A stretch of DNA of 64,000 nucleotides, from assembly GCA_050734135.1 (NCBI GenBank), contig JBOHUG010000082.1:5954-69953 (forward strand), given 5' to 3'. The translations under genes and the position numbers were made by a program. The stretch is from Bog-877 sp050734135. GTDB taxonomy: Bacteria; Chloroflexota; Dormibacteria; Aeolococcales; Bog-877. Shown here one piece after another: positions 35,812 to 44,955 of this stretch. The notes under the pieces were generated by a model. It saw only the letters and a list, made by a program, of their open reading frames with translations. It did not search any database and was not told where the DNA came from. The first letter of the stretch is position 1, and each line of letters starts with the position of its first letter.

Positions 35812-37863
35812 GTGCCCGAATTTGACCTGGAGTCTCCCTTCACGCCCACCGGCGACCAGCCAGAGGCGATCACCCAGCTGACCTCCGGGGTGGTCCAGGG
35901 TGACTTGCAGCAGGTTCTCTTGGGGGTCACGGGAAGCGGCAAGACTTTTACCATCTCCAATCTGATCTCGGAAGTTCAGCGGCCGGTGTTGGTGCTGAGT
36001 CCGAACAAGACCCTAGCGGCCCAGCTCTGGGCTGAATTCAGAGCATTCTTTCCGAAGAACGCCGTCGAGTACTTCGTCTCGTACTACGACTACTACCAAC
36101 CAGAAGCCTACATCGCCCGCACCGACACCTACATTGAGAAGGATTCGTCTCGCAACGAGGAGATTGACCGGCTGCGCAACTCCGCCACCCGCTCGCTGCT
36201 CACCCGGCGGGATGTGATCGTGGTGGCCTCCATCTCCTGCATCTACGGAATCGGCTCGCCGGAGAACTATCTGGGGGAGTCGCTCGAGGTGCGCCGGGGG
36301 GTGAGCTGGCGGCGGGACATCCTGCTTCGCAAGCTGGTCGACCTGCAGTACTCCCGCAACGACCTGGACTTCGGGCGCAGCCGCTTCCGGGTTCGGGGCG
36401 ATGTCGTCGACGTGCAGCCTGCCTACGAGGAGATCGCCAGCCGGATCGAGTTCTTCGGCGACACAGTCGAGCGGATCCGCGACTTCGATCCCCTGACCGG
36501 GGAGATTCTCACCGAGCGAGACGAGCTGACCGTCTTTCCGGCGTCTCACTACGCCACTCCCCGGGACAAGTTGGCGCTGGCGATCACCGCCATCGAAGAG
36601 GAGCTGGAGTGGCGCGCCGCAGAACTGGACCACCACCAGAAGCTGCTTGAGGCTCAACGGCTGCGGCAGCGGACCATGTTCGATCTGGAGATGCTGCGGG
36701 AGACCGGCACCTGCGCCGGGGTGGAGAACTACTCGCGGCACCTTAGCGGACGCCGCGAGGGGGAGCGGCCCTTCACCCTGATGGACTACCTGCCCAAGGA
36801 CACTCTGATCGTGGTCGACGAGTCTCACGTGGCGGTGCCCCAGATCGGGGGAATGTACGGGGGCGACCGGTCCCGAAAGATCCCCCTGGTCGAGTACGGA
36901 TTCCGGCTGCCCTCGGCGCTGGACAACCGACCGCTCACCTTCGCTGAGTGGGAGCAGTCGGTGGGCCAGGTCATCTACGTGTCGGCCACACCGGGTCCCT
37001 ACGAGCTGGAACACTCGACCCGGGTTGCCGAGCAGTTGATCCGGCCGACGGGGCTGCTGGACCCCAACATCGAAGTGCGGCCGTCCAAAGGTCAGGTGGA
37101 CGACCTGCTGGGGGAGATCCGGCGCACGGCTGCTGCCTCCGAGCGATGCCTGGTGACGACGCTCACCAAGAGGATGGCCGAGGATCTGACTGACTATCTG
37201 CGCGAGGCCGGGGTCAAGGTTCAGTACCTGCACTCCGACGTGGAGACCCTCGAGCGGGTGGAGATCATCCGGGACCTCCGGCTCGGGGTGTATGACGTCA
37301 TCGTCGGGATCAACCTGCTGCGCGAGGGACTGGACCTGCCGGAGGTGAGCTTCATCGCCATCCTGGACGCCGACAAGGAGGGCTACCTGCGCAGCTTCCG
37401 CTCCCTGATCCAGACCGCTGGCAGGGCGGCCCGCAACGTTCACGGCCGGGTCGTGATGTACGCCGACCGGAGCTCCGACGCGATGCAGCAGACCCTGGCG
37501 GAGACCGCCCGCCGCCGAACGGTCCAAGCGCAGCACAACCTGGACAATGGAATCACCCCCGCCACCATCGTCAAGGCGGTCCGAGACCAGGAGATGGTCC
37601 GTGCCGAGCTGCAGGAGGCGGCGGCAGAGTTCCAGGACGCGGTTGGCCTCCCGCCTGACGAGCTCCTGCGGCTGACCAAAGAGGTGGAGAAGGCGATGCG
37701 CAAGGCAGCCTCCAACCTCGAGTTCGAGCGCGCGGCGCAGATGCGGGACCGCCTGGTGGGACTCCGGCGGATGGCGACTGACATGGGCCAGGCCCCCGGA
37801 GTTGACCGCTCGGTCCAGAAGCGCCGAGCTAGCTCGACCGCCCGGCCCCGCCGTCGAGGCTAG
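35812..37863 (+). CDS. uvrB: UvrABC excinuclease subunit B
   Basis: Damage-verifying helicase-like subunit, 683 residues. Walker A GVTGSGKT is at residues 38-45, the beta-hairpin that clamps DNA is YYDYYQPEAYIARTDTYIEK, and Walker B is VVDESHV. Motifs V and VI (INLLREGLDLPEV, QTAGRAARN) are present, and a C-terminal UVR domain contacts UvrC. The GTG at 35812 is preferred over an upstream ATG because PEFDLESPFTPTGDQPEAI is the normal N-terminus and a -10 box sits six bases before it. uvrA and uvrC lie within 7 kb downstream. Confidence 0.97.
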   Translation: MPEFDLESPFTPTGDQPEAITQLTSGVVQGDLQQVLLGVTGSGKTFTISNLISEVQRPVLVLSPNKTLAAQLWAEFRAFFPKNAVEYFVSYYDYYQPEAYIARTDTYIEKDSSRNEEIDRLRNSATRSLLTRRDVIVVASISCIYGIGSPENYLGESLEVRRGVSWRRDILLRKLVDLQYSRNDLDFGRSRFRVRGDVVDVQPAYEEIASRIEFFGDTVERIRDFDPLTGEILTERDELTVFPASHYATPRDKLALAITAIEEELEWRAAELDHHQKLLEAQRLRQRTMFDLEMLRETGTCAGVENYSRHLSGRREGERPFTLMDYLPKDTLIVVDESHVAVPQIGGMYGGDRSRKIPLVEYGFRLPSALDNRPLTFAEWEQSVGQVIYVSATPGPYELEHSTRVAEQLIRPTGLLDPNIEVRPSKGQVDDLLGEIRRTAAASERCLVTTLTKRMAEDLTDYLREAGVKVQYLHSDVETLERVEIIRDLRLGVYDVIVGINLLREGLDLPEVSFIAILDADKEGYLRSFRSLIQTAGRAARNVHGRVVMYADRSSDAMQQTLAETARRRTVQAQHNLDNGITPATIVKAVRDQEMVRAELQEAAAEFQDAVGLPPDELLRLTKEVEKAMRKAASNLEFERAAQMRDRLVGLRRMATDMGQAPGVDRSVQKRRASSTARPRRRG

Positions 37864-37957
37864 GTTCGGCCAGGAAGAGTTCTGCTCGGAAAAGTCCCCG
37901 GCGACCGAGCCAAGGAAGAAACTGGGTGCGCCCACGACTGCCACAAGGAGGAGATTT

Positions 37958-38383
37958 ATGCCGGTCAGGAAGGCCCGAGCCAGTTGGGCTCCGAGCGAGC
38001 AAGGCGGCGGCGGAAACATTCGCACTGAGAGTGGGACCGTAGCCGCGGAGTACACCCGAGGATCGCGTTTCGCCTCAGATCCCGGCACCAACCCCGAGGA
38101 GCTGCTGGGGGCGGCCCATGCAGCCTGCTTCAACATGGCTTTGGCGGGTGCGCTGACCGGGGTCGGCCATCCCCCCGCCCGCTTGGAGACCGCCGCCGAG
38201 GTGACCATCGAGAAGCTGAGCGAGGGATTCCGCATCACGACGATTCACCTGGTCACCGCCGCCGAAGTCCCCGGAATCAGCGACGAGGTGTTCCAGGAGC
38301 AGGCCCACCTCACCAAGCTCTCCTGCCCGGTCTCCAAGGCGCTGGCAGGCACAGACATCTTTCTGGAGGCAAAGCTGGTCTAG
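37958..38383 (+). CDS. OsmC-family peroxiredoxin
   Basis: Thiol-dependent peroxidase of the OsmC/Ohr family, 141 residues. The two redox cysteines are Cys57 in AHAACFNMAL and Cys123 in LSCPVSKAL; NPEELLGAAHAACF matches OsmC rather than Ohr. The ATG follows AAGGAGGAGATTT, one of the best ribosome sites in the window. Likely reduces organic hydroperoxides in the cytoplasm. It converges on the amidase gene, and the two stop codons share the palindromic CTAG at 38380-38383. Confidence 0.93.
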   Translation: MPVRKARASWAPSEQGGGGNIRTESGTVAAEYTRGSRFASDPGTNPEELLGAAHAACFNMALAGALTGVGHPPARLETAAEVTIEKLSEGFRITTIHLVTAAEVPGISDEVFQEQAHLTKLSCPVSKALAGTDIFLEAKLV

Positions 38384-39852
38384 GCTCGATCCGGGAAGAC
38401 GGGCGGAGGTCGAGCGTCCAACCAGGAGCTGGCGCCTTCCAGGGTCTGGGAGAGCTGGAGCAGCGTGGCCTCGTCGCCGTACCTTCCGATCAGCTGAACG
38501 CCGATCGGAAGGCCCTGGTGCTGGTGGAGCGGGAGCTGGGCCGCCGGCTGCCCGGTGAGGTTGGCCACGGTGCTGAAGGGGCTGAACCGGTCCGACCGCT
38601 GCGGGGCCAACTCGGGGTGGATGTCGCTACCTGCCAGGAGCTCTCCGATGGCAAGTGGCGGCTGAGCCAGTGTCGGGGTGAGAACCACGTCGTAGCGGCG
38701 CCAGAGCCAAGAGATCGACGAACCGAAAAGCTGCAGCCGCTGGCGGACCAACAGGAAGTCGGTCGCACTCAGCCCGGCACCCAGCTCGGCCAGGTAACGG
38801 ACGTGAGGTTCAAGCTGGCGCGAATCCCCTCCCTCCGAGCCGGCGCTGCGCCGGGCGAGATCCATGGCGACGGCCCAAAGCAGGCGGAAGTCGAGAGCGG
38901 CCTCCGGAAGCCGCCAGCCGGGCTCGACCCGATCCACCTGGTGGCCGAGTCGCTCCAACAGCTTCGCCGCGCTTGTGGTGGCGGATTCGCAGGCAGGATG
39001 GACGGGTACGTCGATCGGCGGGAGGGTGGTGAAGCCCACCCGAAGGCGTCTGGGAGGGCTGGCGACCGCCGCCGAGAAAGAGATGGGTGGCGGGGCGACC
39101 GGGCAGGGTTCTCCCAGGCTGCTGCCCGCCACCACGTCCAGCAGCAGGGCGGAGTCGGCGACACTGCGGGTGAGGAAGCCGTCGACACCGAGCCCCCCTA
39201 GTCCGTCGCCGCCCTGCTCACCGAGGGGAATCCGACCGCGAGTGGGCTTGAGCGCAAAGAGGCCGCAGCAGGAGCCCGGGATGCGCAGGCTGCCGCCCGC
39301 GTCGTTGCCCTCCGCGGCCGGTACCATTCCCGCCGCCACAGCCGCCGCCGAACCGCCGCTGGATCCGCCCGGGGTGTGGCTCGGGGACCAGGGATTGCGG
39401 CTTTGGCCGAGCCGGACACTCTCCGTCACCGGGATAGCCCCAAACTCGGGCAGGGTGGTCTTTCCGATCAGGATCGCCCCGGCCGCGCGCAGTCTCGCGA
39501 CCACCTCGGAATCGCGGGAGGCGACCCCGGTGGGAGCGGCCGCGGAGCCCATGGTCGTGGGGAAGCCGGCGACCGCCCGGTTGTCCTTGATCGCGATTGG
39601 CACTCCCTCCAGCGGCCCCGGGGCGCCCGCCTCCAGGCGGCGATCGGAGAGCTCTGCCTGGACCAGCGCGGATTCGCGGAGCACCGCCACGAAAGCGTTC
39701 AGCTGCGGGTCGAGCCTTTCGATGCCCACCAGGCAGTCCGCCAGCACCTCGCCGGGTGAGAGCTGTCCGCTCCGGAGGAGCTCGGCCAGTCGGGCCACCC
39801 CCAACCAGGCGAGGCTCTCAGGGCCTGCCGGAGCGTGAGCGGGAGCTGCCAT
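38380..39852 (-). CDS. Amidase-signature family amidase
   Basis: 490-residue amidase. The Lys-Ser-Ser triad is Lys89 (PIAIKDN), Ser164 in the PGGSSGGSAAA loop and Ser188 in EGNDAGGSLRIP. It lacks GatA-specific features, and the window already has a gatA, so it is a stand-alone amidase acting on an amide or acylated amine that cannot be named. It ends in the CTAG shared with osmC. It diverges from uvrA with about 100 bases between. Confidence 0.9.
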   Translation of the reverse strand: MAAPAHAPAGPESLAWLGVARLAELLRSGQLSPGEVLADCLVGIERLDPQLNAFVAVLRESALVQAELSDRRLEAGAPGPLEGVPIAIKDNRAVAGFPTTMGSAAAPTGVASRDSEVVARLRAAGAILIGKTTLPEFGAIPVTESVRLGQSRNPWSPSHTPGGSSGGSAAAVAAGMVPAAEGNDAGGSLRIPGSCCGLFALKPTRGRIPLGEQGGDGLGGLGVDGFLTRSVADSALLLDVVAGSSLGEPCPVAPPPISFSAAVASPPRRLRVGFTTLPPIDVPVHPACESATTSAAKLLERLGHQVDRVEPGWRLPEAALDFRLLWAVAMDLARRSAGSEGGDSRQLEPHVRYLAELGAGLSATDFLLVRQRLQLFGSSISWLWRRYDVVLTPTLAQPPLAIGELLAGSDIHPELAPQRSDRFSPFSTVANLTGQPAAQLPLHQHQGLPIGVQLIGRYGDEATLLQLSQTLEGASSWLDARPPPVFPDRA

Positions 39853-39950
39853 CTCCGGAGTTTGGCAGTTGGCTGGGGACGGCGTAGGGAGGCGACAGGG
39901 TGGGCGTACAGGCGTTCGTCGGGCCTCGAAAAACGGTACGCTACGCGGAG

Positions 39951-42830
39951 ATGGGACAGGCCTATATTTCGATCCGAGGAGCCCGCGAGCACAACCTTCG
40001 CGATGTCGATCTGGACATCCCCCGGGACCAGTTGACCGTGATCACCGGACTGAGCGGGTCGGGAAAGTCATCGCTGGCCTTCGACACCATCTATGCCGAG
40101 GGCCAGCGTCGGTACGTGGAGTCCCTCTCCGCATACGCCCGCCAGTTCCTAGGGCAGATGGAGAAGCCTGACGTAGACCACATCGATGGCCTCTCGCCGG
40201 CGATCTCGATTGACCAGAAGGGTGCCGGGCGCAACCCGCGGTCGACGGTGGGTACGGTGACCGAGGTCTACGACTACCTCCGTCTCCTCTACGCCCGAGT
40301 CGGCCATCCCCACTGTCCCAAGTGCGGCCGAGAGATCTCCCGGCAGACGGTCGAGCAGATCGCGGACCAGGTGGCCGACCTGCCGGAGGGGACGCGGATT
40401 CTGGTCCTGGCACCGATGATCCAGGGCCGGAAGGGGGAACACCAGGCAGTTTTTGAGCTGGCTCGTCGGCAGGGCTATGTAAGAGTTCGGATCGATGGCC
40501 AGGTTCACTCCCTGGACGAGGCACCCCAGCTGGAAAAAAAGCTGAAGCATGACCTGGAGGTTGTGGTGGACCGGCTGGTGGTCGAGCCGGACGCACGCTC
40601 ACGGCTCCGGGAGAGCTGTGAGCAGGCCGCGTTGCTCTCGGGTGGCACGGTATTGATCGCGGCCGCCGACGTCGGCACCGAGCTTCAGGACATGCTCTTC
40701 TCGGAACAGTTCGCCTGCGTCTATGACAGCCTCTCGATGGAGGAACCCCAGCCCCGCAACTTCTCCTTCAACAACCCCCACGGCGCCTGCCCTGCTTGCA
40801 CAGGTCTTGGGGCCCGGATGGAGGTAGACCCGGAGGCGGTGGTCACCGATCCCGAAAGGTCGATCGCCGAGGGAGTCGTCTCCGGCTGGAGCTGGGGGCC
40901 GGCGCAGCAGTGGATGACAGATTTGATCGAGGCCGTCGCCCGGGAGAACGGAGTTCCCCTGGATAAGCCCTGGCGGCGACTGACCGCAGGCCAGCGTGAC
41001 GTGATTCTGTACGGCTTGCCGAAGGGGGAGACGGTCCCGATGCACTTTCGGAGCCGGGGCGGACGGGTCCACAACTATCAGGCCAAGTTCGAAGGGGTGA
41101 TCCCTAACCTGGAGCGGCGCTATCGGGAGACCGAGTCGGCTGCGGTCAAAGAGGGGATTGAGCGGCTGATGATGCAGCGCCCCTGTCTCACCTGCAAAGG
41201 CAAGCGGCTCCGGCCGGAGTTTCTGGCGGTCACCGTGGATGGCCTGGGGATTATGGACGTCTGCGCTCAACCGGTCGATGAGGTCCTGGCCACCCTTGCC
41301 GGCTGGCGGCTCTCCGACCGCGAAGAGGAGATAGCCCGCCGGATCATCAAGGAGATTCGGGAGCGGGTGGGTTTCCTCAATGACGTTGGCTTGCAGTACC
41401 TAACCCTCGACCGGGCAGCCGGATCGCTTTCGGGGGGCGAGGCGCAGCGAATCCGGCTGGCGACACAGATCGGGAGCCGGCTGACCGGCGTGCTTTACAT
41501 CCTCGACGAACCCAGCATCGGCCTCCACCAGCGCGACAACGGCAAATTGCTGGCGACGCTCTTCCAACTCCGGGAGCTGGGCAACACCGTGGTGGTGGTG
41601 GAGCATGACGAGGAGACCATTCGCCGCGCCGACTTCGTAGTCGACATGGGACCCGGTGCTGGAGAGCACGGGGGCTACGTGGTGGCGGCGGGCACCCTGC
41701 CCGAAGTGCTGCAGAGCCCCGACTCGCTAACGGCCCAGTTCCTTCGCGGCGACGAACGCATCGAGGTGCCCTCGATGCGGCGCCCTGCCACCGGCGAGAT
41801 CGTGGTGCGCGGTGCCCGGGCCAACAACCTGCGCAATCTGGATGTCGCCTTTCCCATCGGCTGTTTCGTGGGCGTCTCAGGGGTGAGCGGGTCCGGCAAG
41901 AGCACCCTCGTCAACGACATCCTCTATCGCCGCTGTGCCCAGTACTTCTACTCCGCGAAACAGCGCCCGGCAGCTCATGACCGGATCGATGGGCTCGATG
42001 AGCTTGACAAGGTGGTGGATGTGGACCAAGCGGCGATCGGACGCACTCCCCGGAGCAACCCCGCCACCTATACCGGGCTCTTCACTCCGATTCGGGAACT
42101 CTTCGCTCAGCTCCCGGAAGCCCGGGCCCGGGGTTACAAGCCGGGGCGGTTCTCCTTCAATGTCCGGGGCGGTCGCTGTGAGGCATGCGAGGGCGACGGG
42201 CTGATCAAGATCGAGATGCATTTCTTGCCCGACATCTACGTCACCTGCGAGGTCTGCAAAGGCCAGCGGTACACCCACGAGGTGCTGGAGGTCAGGTTCA
42301 AGGGCCACTCCATCGCCGATGTGCTGGGGCTCTCGGTAGCAGAGGCAGCCAAGGTCTTCCGCAATCAGCCCAGCATTGCCCGCAAGCTGCAGACGCTGGT
42401 CGATGTGGGGCTGGGCTACCTCCACCTGGGACAGCCCGCCACCCAGCTCAGCGGCGGTGAGGCCCAGCGAGTCAAGCTGGCCACCGAACTCTCGCGCCGG
42501 AGCACCGGCAGGACTCTCTACATCCTTGACGAGCCGACCACCGGCCTCCATTTCGCAGACGTGGGGCGGTTGCTCGGAGTGCTCCACCGCCTAGTTGAAC
42601 AAGGCAACACTGTGGTGGTGATCGAGCACAATCTCGATGTGCTCAAATCCGCCGACTGGTTGGTCGATTTGGGCCCCGACGGAGGCGCGGCCGGGGGGGC
42701 CATCGTCGCCCAAGGAACCCCGGAGCAGGTGGCCCGGACGCCTGGGTCGTCGACCGGTAGCTATCTGGCTCCCCTGCTGCGGTCGGCGAAGCGCCGCGCC
42801 TCCGCACCTCGGGACCAGGTGGCTGTGTGA
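39951..42830 (+). CDS. uvrA: UvrABC excinuclease subunit A
   Basis: Damage-sensing ATPase, about 959 residues. First ABC half: Walker A GLSGSGKSS near residue 34, zinc finger CPKCG, signature LSGGEAQRIRLATQIG. Second half: GVSGSGKST, zinc module CEACEGDG with CEVCKGQRY, signature LSGGEAQRVKLATELS. The ATG at 39951 is preferred (GQAYISIRGAREHNLRDV is the usual opening); a GTG at 39900 would add 17 unusual residues. It starts a run of overlapping genes, uvrA, a microprotein and uvrC. Confidence 0.97.
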   Translation: MGQAYISIRGAREHNLRDVDLDIPRDQLTVITGLSGSGKSSLAFDTIYAEGQRRYVESLSAYARQFLGQMEKPDVDHIDGLSPAISIDQKGAGRNPRSTVGTVTEVYDYLRLLYARVGHPHCPKCGREISRQTVEQIADQVADLPEGTRILVLAPMIQGRKGEHQAVFELARRQGYVRVRIDGQVHSLDEAPQLEKKLKHDLEVVVDRLVVEPDARSRLRESCEQAALLSGGTVLIAAADVGTELQDMLFSEQFACVYDSLSMEEPQPRNFSFNNPHGACPACTGLGARMEVDPEAVVTDPERSIAEGVVSGWSWGPAQQWMTDLIEAVARENGVPLDKPWRRLTAGQRDVILYGLPKGETVPMHFRSRGGRVHNYQAKFEGVIPNLERRYRETESAAVKEGIERLMMQRPCLTCKGKRLRPEFLAVTVDGLGIMDVCAQPVDEVLATLAGWRLSDREEEIARRIIKEIRERVGFLNDVGLQYLTLDRAAGSLSGGEAQRIRLATQIGSRLTGVLYILDEPSIGLHQRDNGKLLATLFQLRELGNTVVVVEHDEETIRRADFVVDMGPGAGEHGGYVVAAGTLPEVLQSPDSLTAQFLRGDERIEVPSMRRPATGEIVVRGARANNLRNLDVAFPIGCFVGVSGVSGSGKSTLVNDILYRRCAQYFYSAKQRPAAHDRIDGLDELDKVVDVDQAAIGRTPRSNPATYTGLFTPIRELFAQLPEARARGYKPGRFSFNVRGGRCEACEGDGLIKIEMHFLPDIYVTCEVCKGQRYTHEVLEVRFKGHSIADVLGLSVAEAAKVFRNQPSIARKLQTLVDVGLGYLHLGQPATQLSGGEAQRVKLATELSRRSTGRTLYILDEPTTGLHFADVGRLLGVLHRLVEQGNTVVVIEHNLDVLKSADWLVDLGPDGGAAGGAIVAQGTPEQVARTPGSSTGSYLAPLLRSAKRRASAPRDQVAV

Positions 42831-42985
42831 AGAGGTCGGCAGAAGACGGGCCGCCGACAGGGCAACCGCCGCGAACCTTTCAGGGCTGGCAACGGCGCGC
42901 CTGCCTGGTTCTGGTGGGCCTCTTGGTGCTGCTGGCGGTGATCCTGGTGGTCACTGCCAGCCTGGGCGCCTTGGGGGTGCGCTAG
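42827..42985 (+). CDS. 52-residue single-pass membrane microprotein between uvrA and uvrC
   Basis: The GTG at 42827 overlaps the uvrA stop (GTGA), the arrangement used throughout this chromosome, and the frame closes with TAG two bases before the uvrC ATG. The product has a basic, proline-rich N-terminus (KRSAEDGPPTGQPP) and one long hydrophobic helix (LVLVGLLVLLAVILVVTASL), ending GALGVR. This is N-in topology by the positive-inside rule. I know no family for it. Fit to the gap on both sides and the coherent helix argue that it is real. Confidence 0.65.
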   Translation: MKRSAEDGPPTGQPPRTFQGWQRRACLVLVGLLVLLAVILVVTASLGALGVR

Positions 42986-42987
42986 CG

Positions 42988-44955
42988 ATGGCTGCCGGGT
43001 CGCGACCCGTTTTGACCACGCCTGCGCCCGAGGGAGAGCTGGTTACCGAAGGCGCGGATCAGGCGTCCGGCAGCAAGCTTCGCCAGAGTCCGGCGCTGCT
43101 CAAAGCCCGCCTCAAGGGCGCACCGGCCACTCCCGGGGTCTACCTCTTCCGGGGGGCACAAGGGCAGGTGCTCTACGTTGGGAAGTCAGCCAACCTGCGC
43201 GACCGTCTGCGCAGCTACTTCTCCGGCTGGGAGTCGCAGCCCCCTCGGATTCGGCGTCTGGTCGACTCCGCATTCGACTTCGAGGTGATCGCGGCCGGGA
43301 GCGAGCAGCAGGCACTAATTCTTGAAAACACCCTGATCAAGCGTTACCACCCCCGCTTCAACGTAAGGCTCCGTGATGACAAGAATTACCTCTACTTCCG
43401 GATCCCGGCGCCAGTGGCGAAGCGTCCTGAGCTGGTGCCCGACGATCCCCGTGAGAAGCTAGCAGCCTTTCCTCGCCCCACCTTCAGCCGGCGCTTGGGG
43501 ACGGATCGCGACCGCTACTTCGGTCCCTACACCGATGCCAAATCTCTGCGCCGCTCGGTACGGGAAATCCGCACCGTCTTCCCTTTTCGCGGGTGTGCGG
43601 ACACGATCTTCGGGCGGGGCCGGGTCTGCCTGGACTACCACCTCGGCATCTGCGCCGGTCCCTGCGCCGGGCTAATCAAGCCCGGACCGTATGCGGCGCT
43701 GCTCGACGATGCGGCCGCTTTCATGGATGGACAGGTGGGCGCTGTCACCATGCGCCTTCGGACGGAGATGCAGCGCGCCAGCGAGCAGCTTGACTTCGAG
43801 CGAGCAGCGGCGTTGCGAGACCGGCTCCAGACCGTTGAGAAGCTGGCTCACGAGCAGTTGACGAGCCCCCGGCTGGGTGCCGATGTCGATGTGGTGGGGG
43901 TAGCTGTAGAGGGCAGCCAGGGCATGGCAGCCGTACTGTTGGTCAGGGACGGTCGGCTGCAGGGAGTAGAATGCCATCCCCTGGAAGGGGTGAGAGGCCT
44001 GAGCGTGGGGGAGGTGGTCACCAGCTTCACGTCCCAGTACTACGCCAATTCGACCCACGTCCCGAGAACGCTTTATCTGCCTGAGACTCCACTCGCACCT
44101 GGACTCCTCCAGGCCTTTCTGGAGAGTCGGCGGGAAGCCCGGGTGGAAGTCCTGGTGCCGCGGCGGGGAAGATTCCGCGCGCTGCTGGCCCGAGCCGGGG
44201 AGACGGCCGCCGCCTCGCTGGGGCAGGCGCGAATCGCCCAGGACTTCGACGCGGGACGGGTGGCCGCGGTGCTCGAGGATCTGCGCCAGCGACTGGGACT
44301 GAGGAACCCACCGCAGCGGATCGAGTGCTACGACATCAGCAACACCATGGGTGAGCAGAGCGTCGGTTCAATGGTGGTCTTTGAGGAAGCTCGACCCAAG
44401 CCTTCGGCCTACCGCATATTCGCCATTCGGACTGTGCAGGGTCCTAACGACTTCGCTAGCATGGAGGAAGTCCTGTCACGTCGGCTGGCCCACCTGGGGG
44501 ACTCCGGAGAGCGGGACGAAAGCCTCGGGTTGCGACCCGACCTGATCATCGTCGACGGGGGGGCGGGTCAACTGGCCTCCGCCGATCGGGCACTGACGGC
44601 ACTCGGCCTGGCCGGTCTGCCTCACTTTGGACTCGCCAAGCGGTTCGAGGAGTTCTACGTTCCCGGGCAATCTGATCCGATCCATCTACCCGAAGGCAGC
44701 CCAGCCCTCTTCCTGATGCAGCGGGTCCGGGACGAGGCGCACCGCTTCGCCATCACCCGTCACCGGGCTAAACGCGCCAAGGCCGGCGTGCGATCTCGGC
44801 TCGACGAGATCGGAGGTCTCGGCCCCAAGCGAAAGCGCGCACTGCTACTTAGATTCGGGTCCGTGGAAGGCATTCGCGCTGCCTCCTGGGAGGAGCTCAC
44901 CGCGGTCCCCGGGGTCACCCGCGGAGTGGCAGCTGCGATCAAGGAGATCCTGTGA
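42988..44955 (+). CDS. uvrC: UvrABC excinuclease subunit C
   Basis: Dual-incision nuclease, about 655 residues. The GIY-YIG domain for the 3' cut is GVYLFRGAQGQVLYVGKS (about residues 47-64). A UVR motif FERAAALRDRLQ binds UvrB. The RNase H-like domain for the 5' cut carries ECYDISNTMGE and IIVDGGAGQL, and two helix-hairpin-helix motifs close the protein. The ATG at 42988 is chosen over an upstream start that overlaps uvrA. Together with uvrA and uvrB this gives a full nucleotide-excision repair set. Confidence 0.97.
   Translation: MAAGSRPVLTTPAPEGELVTEGADQASGSKLRQSPALLKARLKGAPATPGVYLFRGAQGQVLYVGKSANLRDRLRSYFSGWESQPPRIRRLVDSAFDFEVIAAGSEQQALILENTLIKRYHPRFNVRLRDDKNYLYFRIPAPVAKRPELVPDDPREKLAAFPRPTFSRRLGTDRDRYFGPYTDAKSLRRSVREIRTVFPFRGCADTIFGRGRVCLDYHLGICAGPCAGLIKPGPYAALLDDAAAFMDGQVGAVTMRLRTEMQRASEQLDFERAAALRDRLQTVEKLAHEQLTSPRLGADVDVVGVAVEGSQGMAAVLLVRDGRLQGVECHPLEGVRGLSVGEVVTSFTSQYYANSTHVPRTLYLPETPLAPGLLQAFLESRREARVEVLVPRRGRFRALLARAGETAAASLGQARIAQDFDAGRVAAVLEDLRQRLGLRNPPQRIECYDISNTMGEQSVGSMVVFEEARPKPSAYRIFAIRTVQGPNDFASMEEVLSRRLAHLGDSGERDESLGLRPDLIIVDGGAGQLASADRALTALGLAGLPHFGLAKRFEEFYVPGQSDPIHLPEGSPALFLMQRVRDEAHRFAITRHRAKRAKAGVRSRLDEIGGLGPKRKRALLLRFGSVEGIRAASWEELTAVPGVTRGVAAAIKEIL

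Noticed and set aside
36013..38238. 741-codon minus-strand open frame across uvrB
   Set aside because: Purely antisense to a well-conserved uvrB; His/Arg/Leu-rich composition typical of mirror frames.
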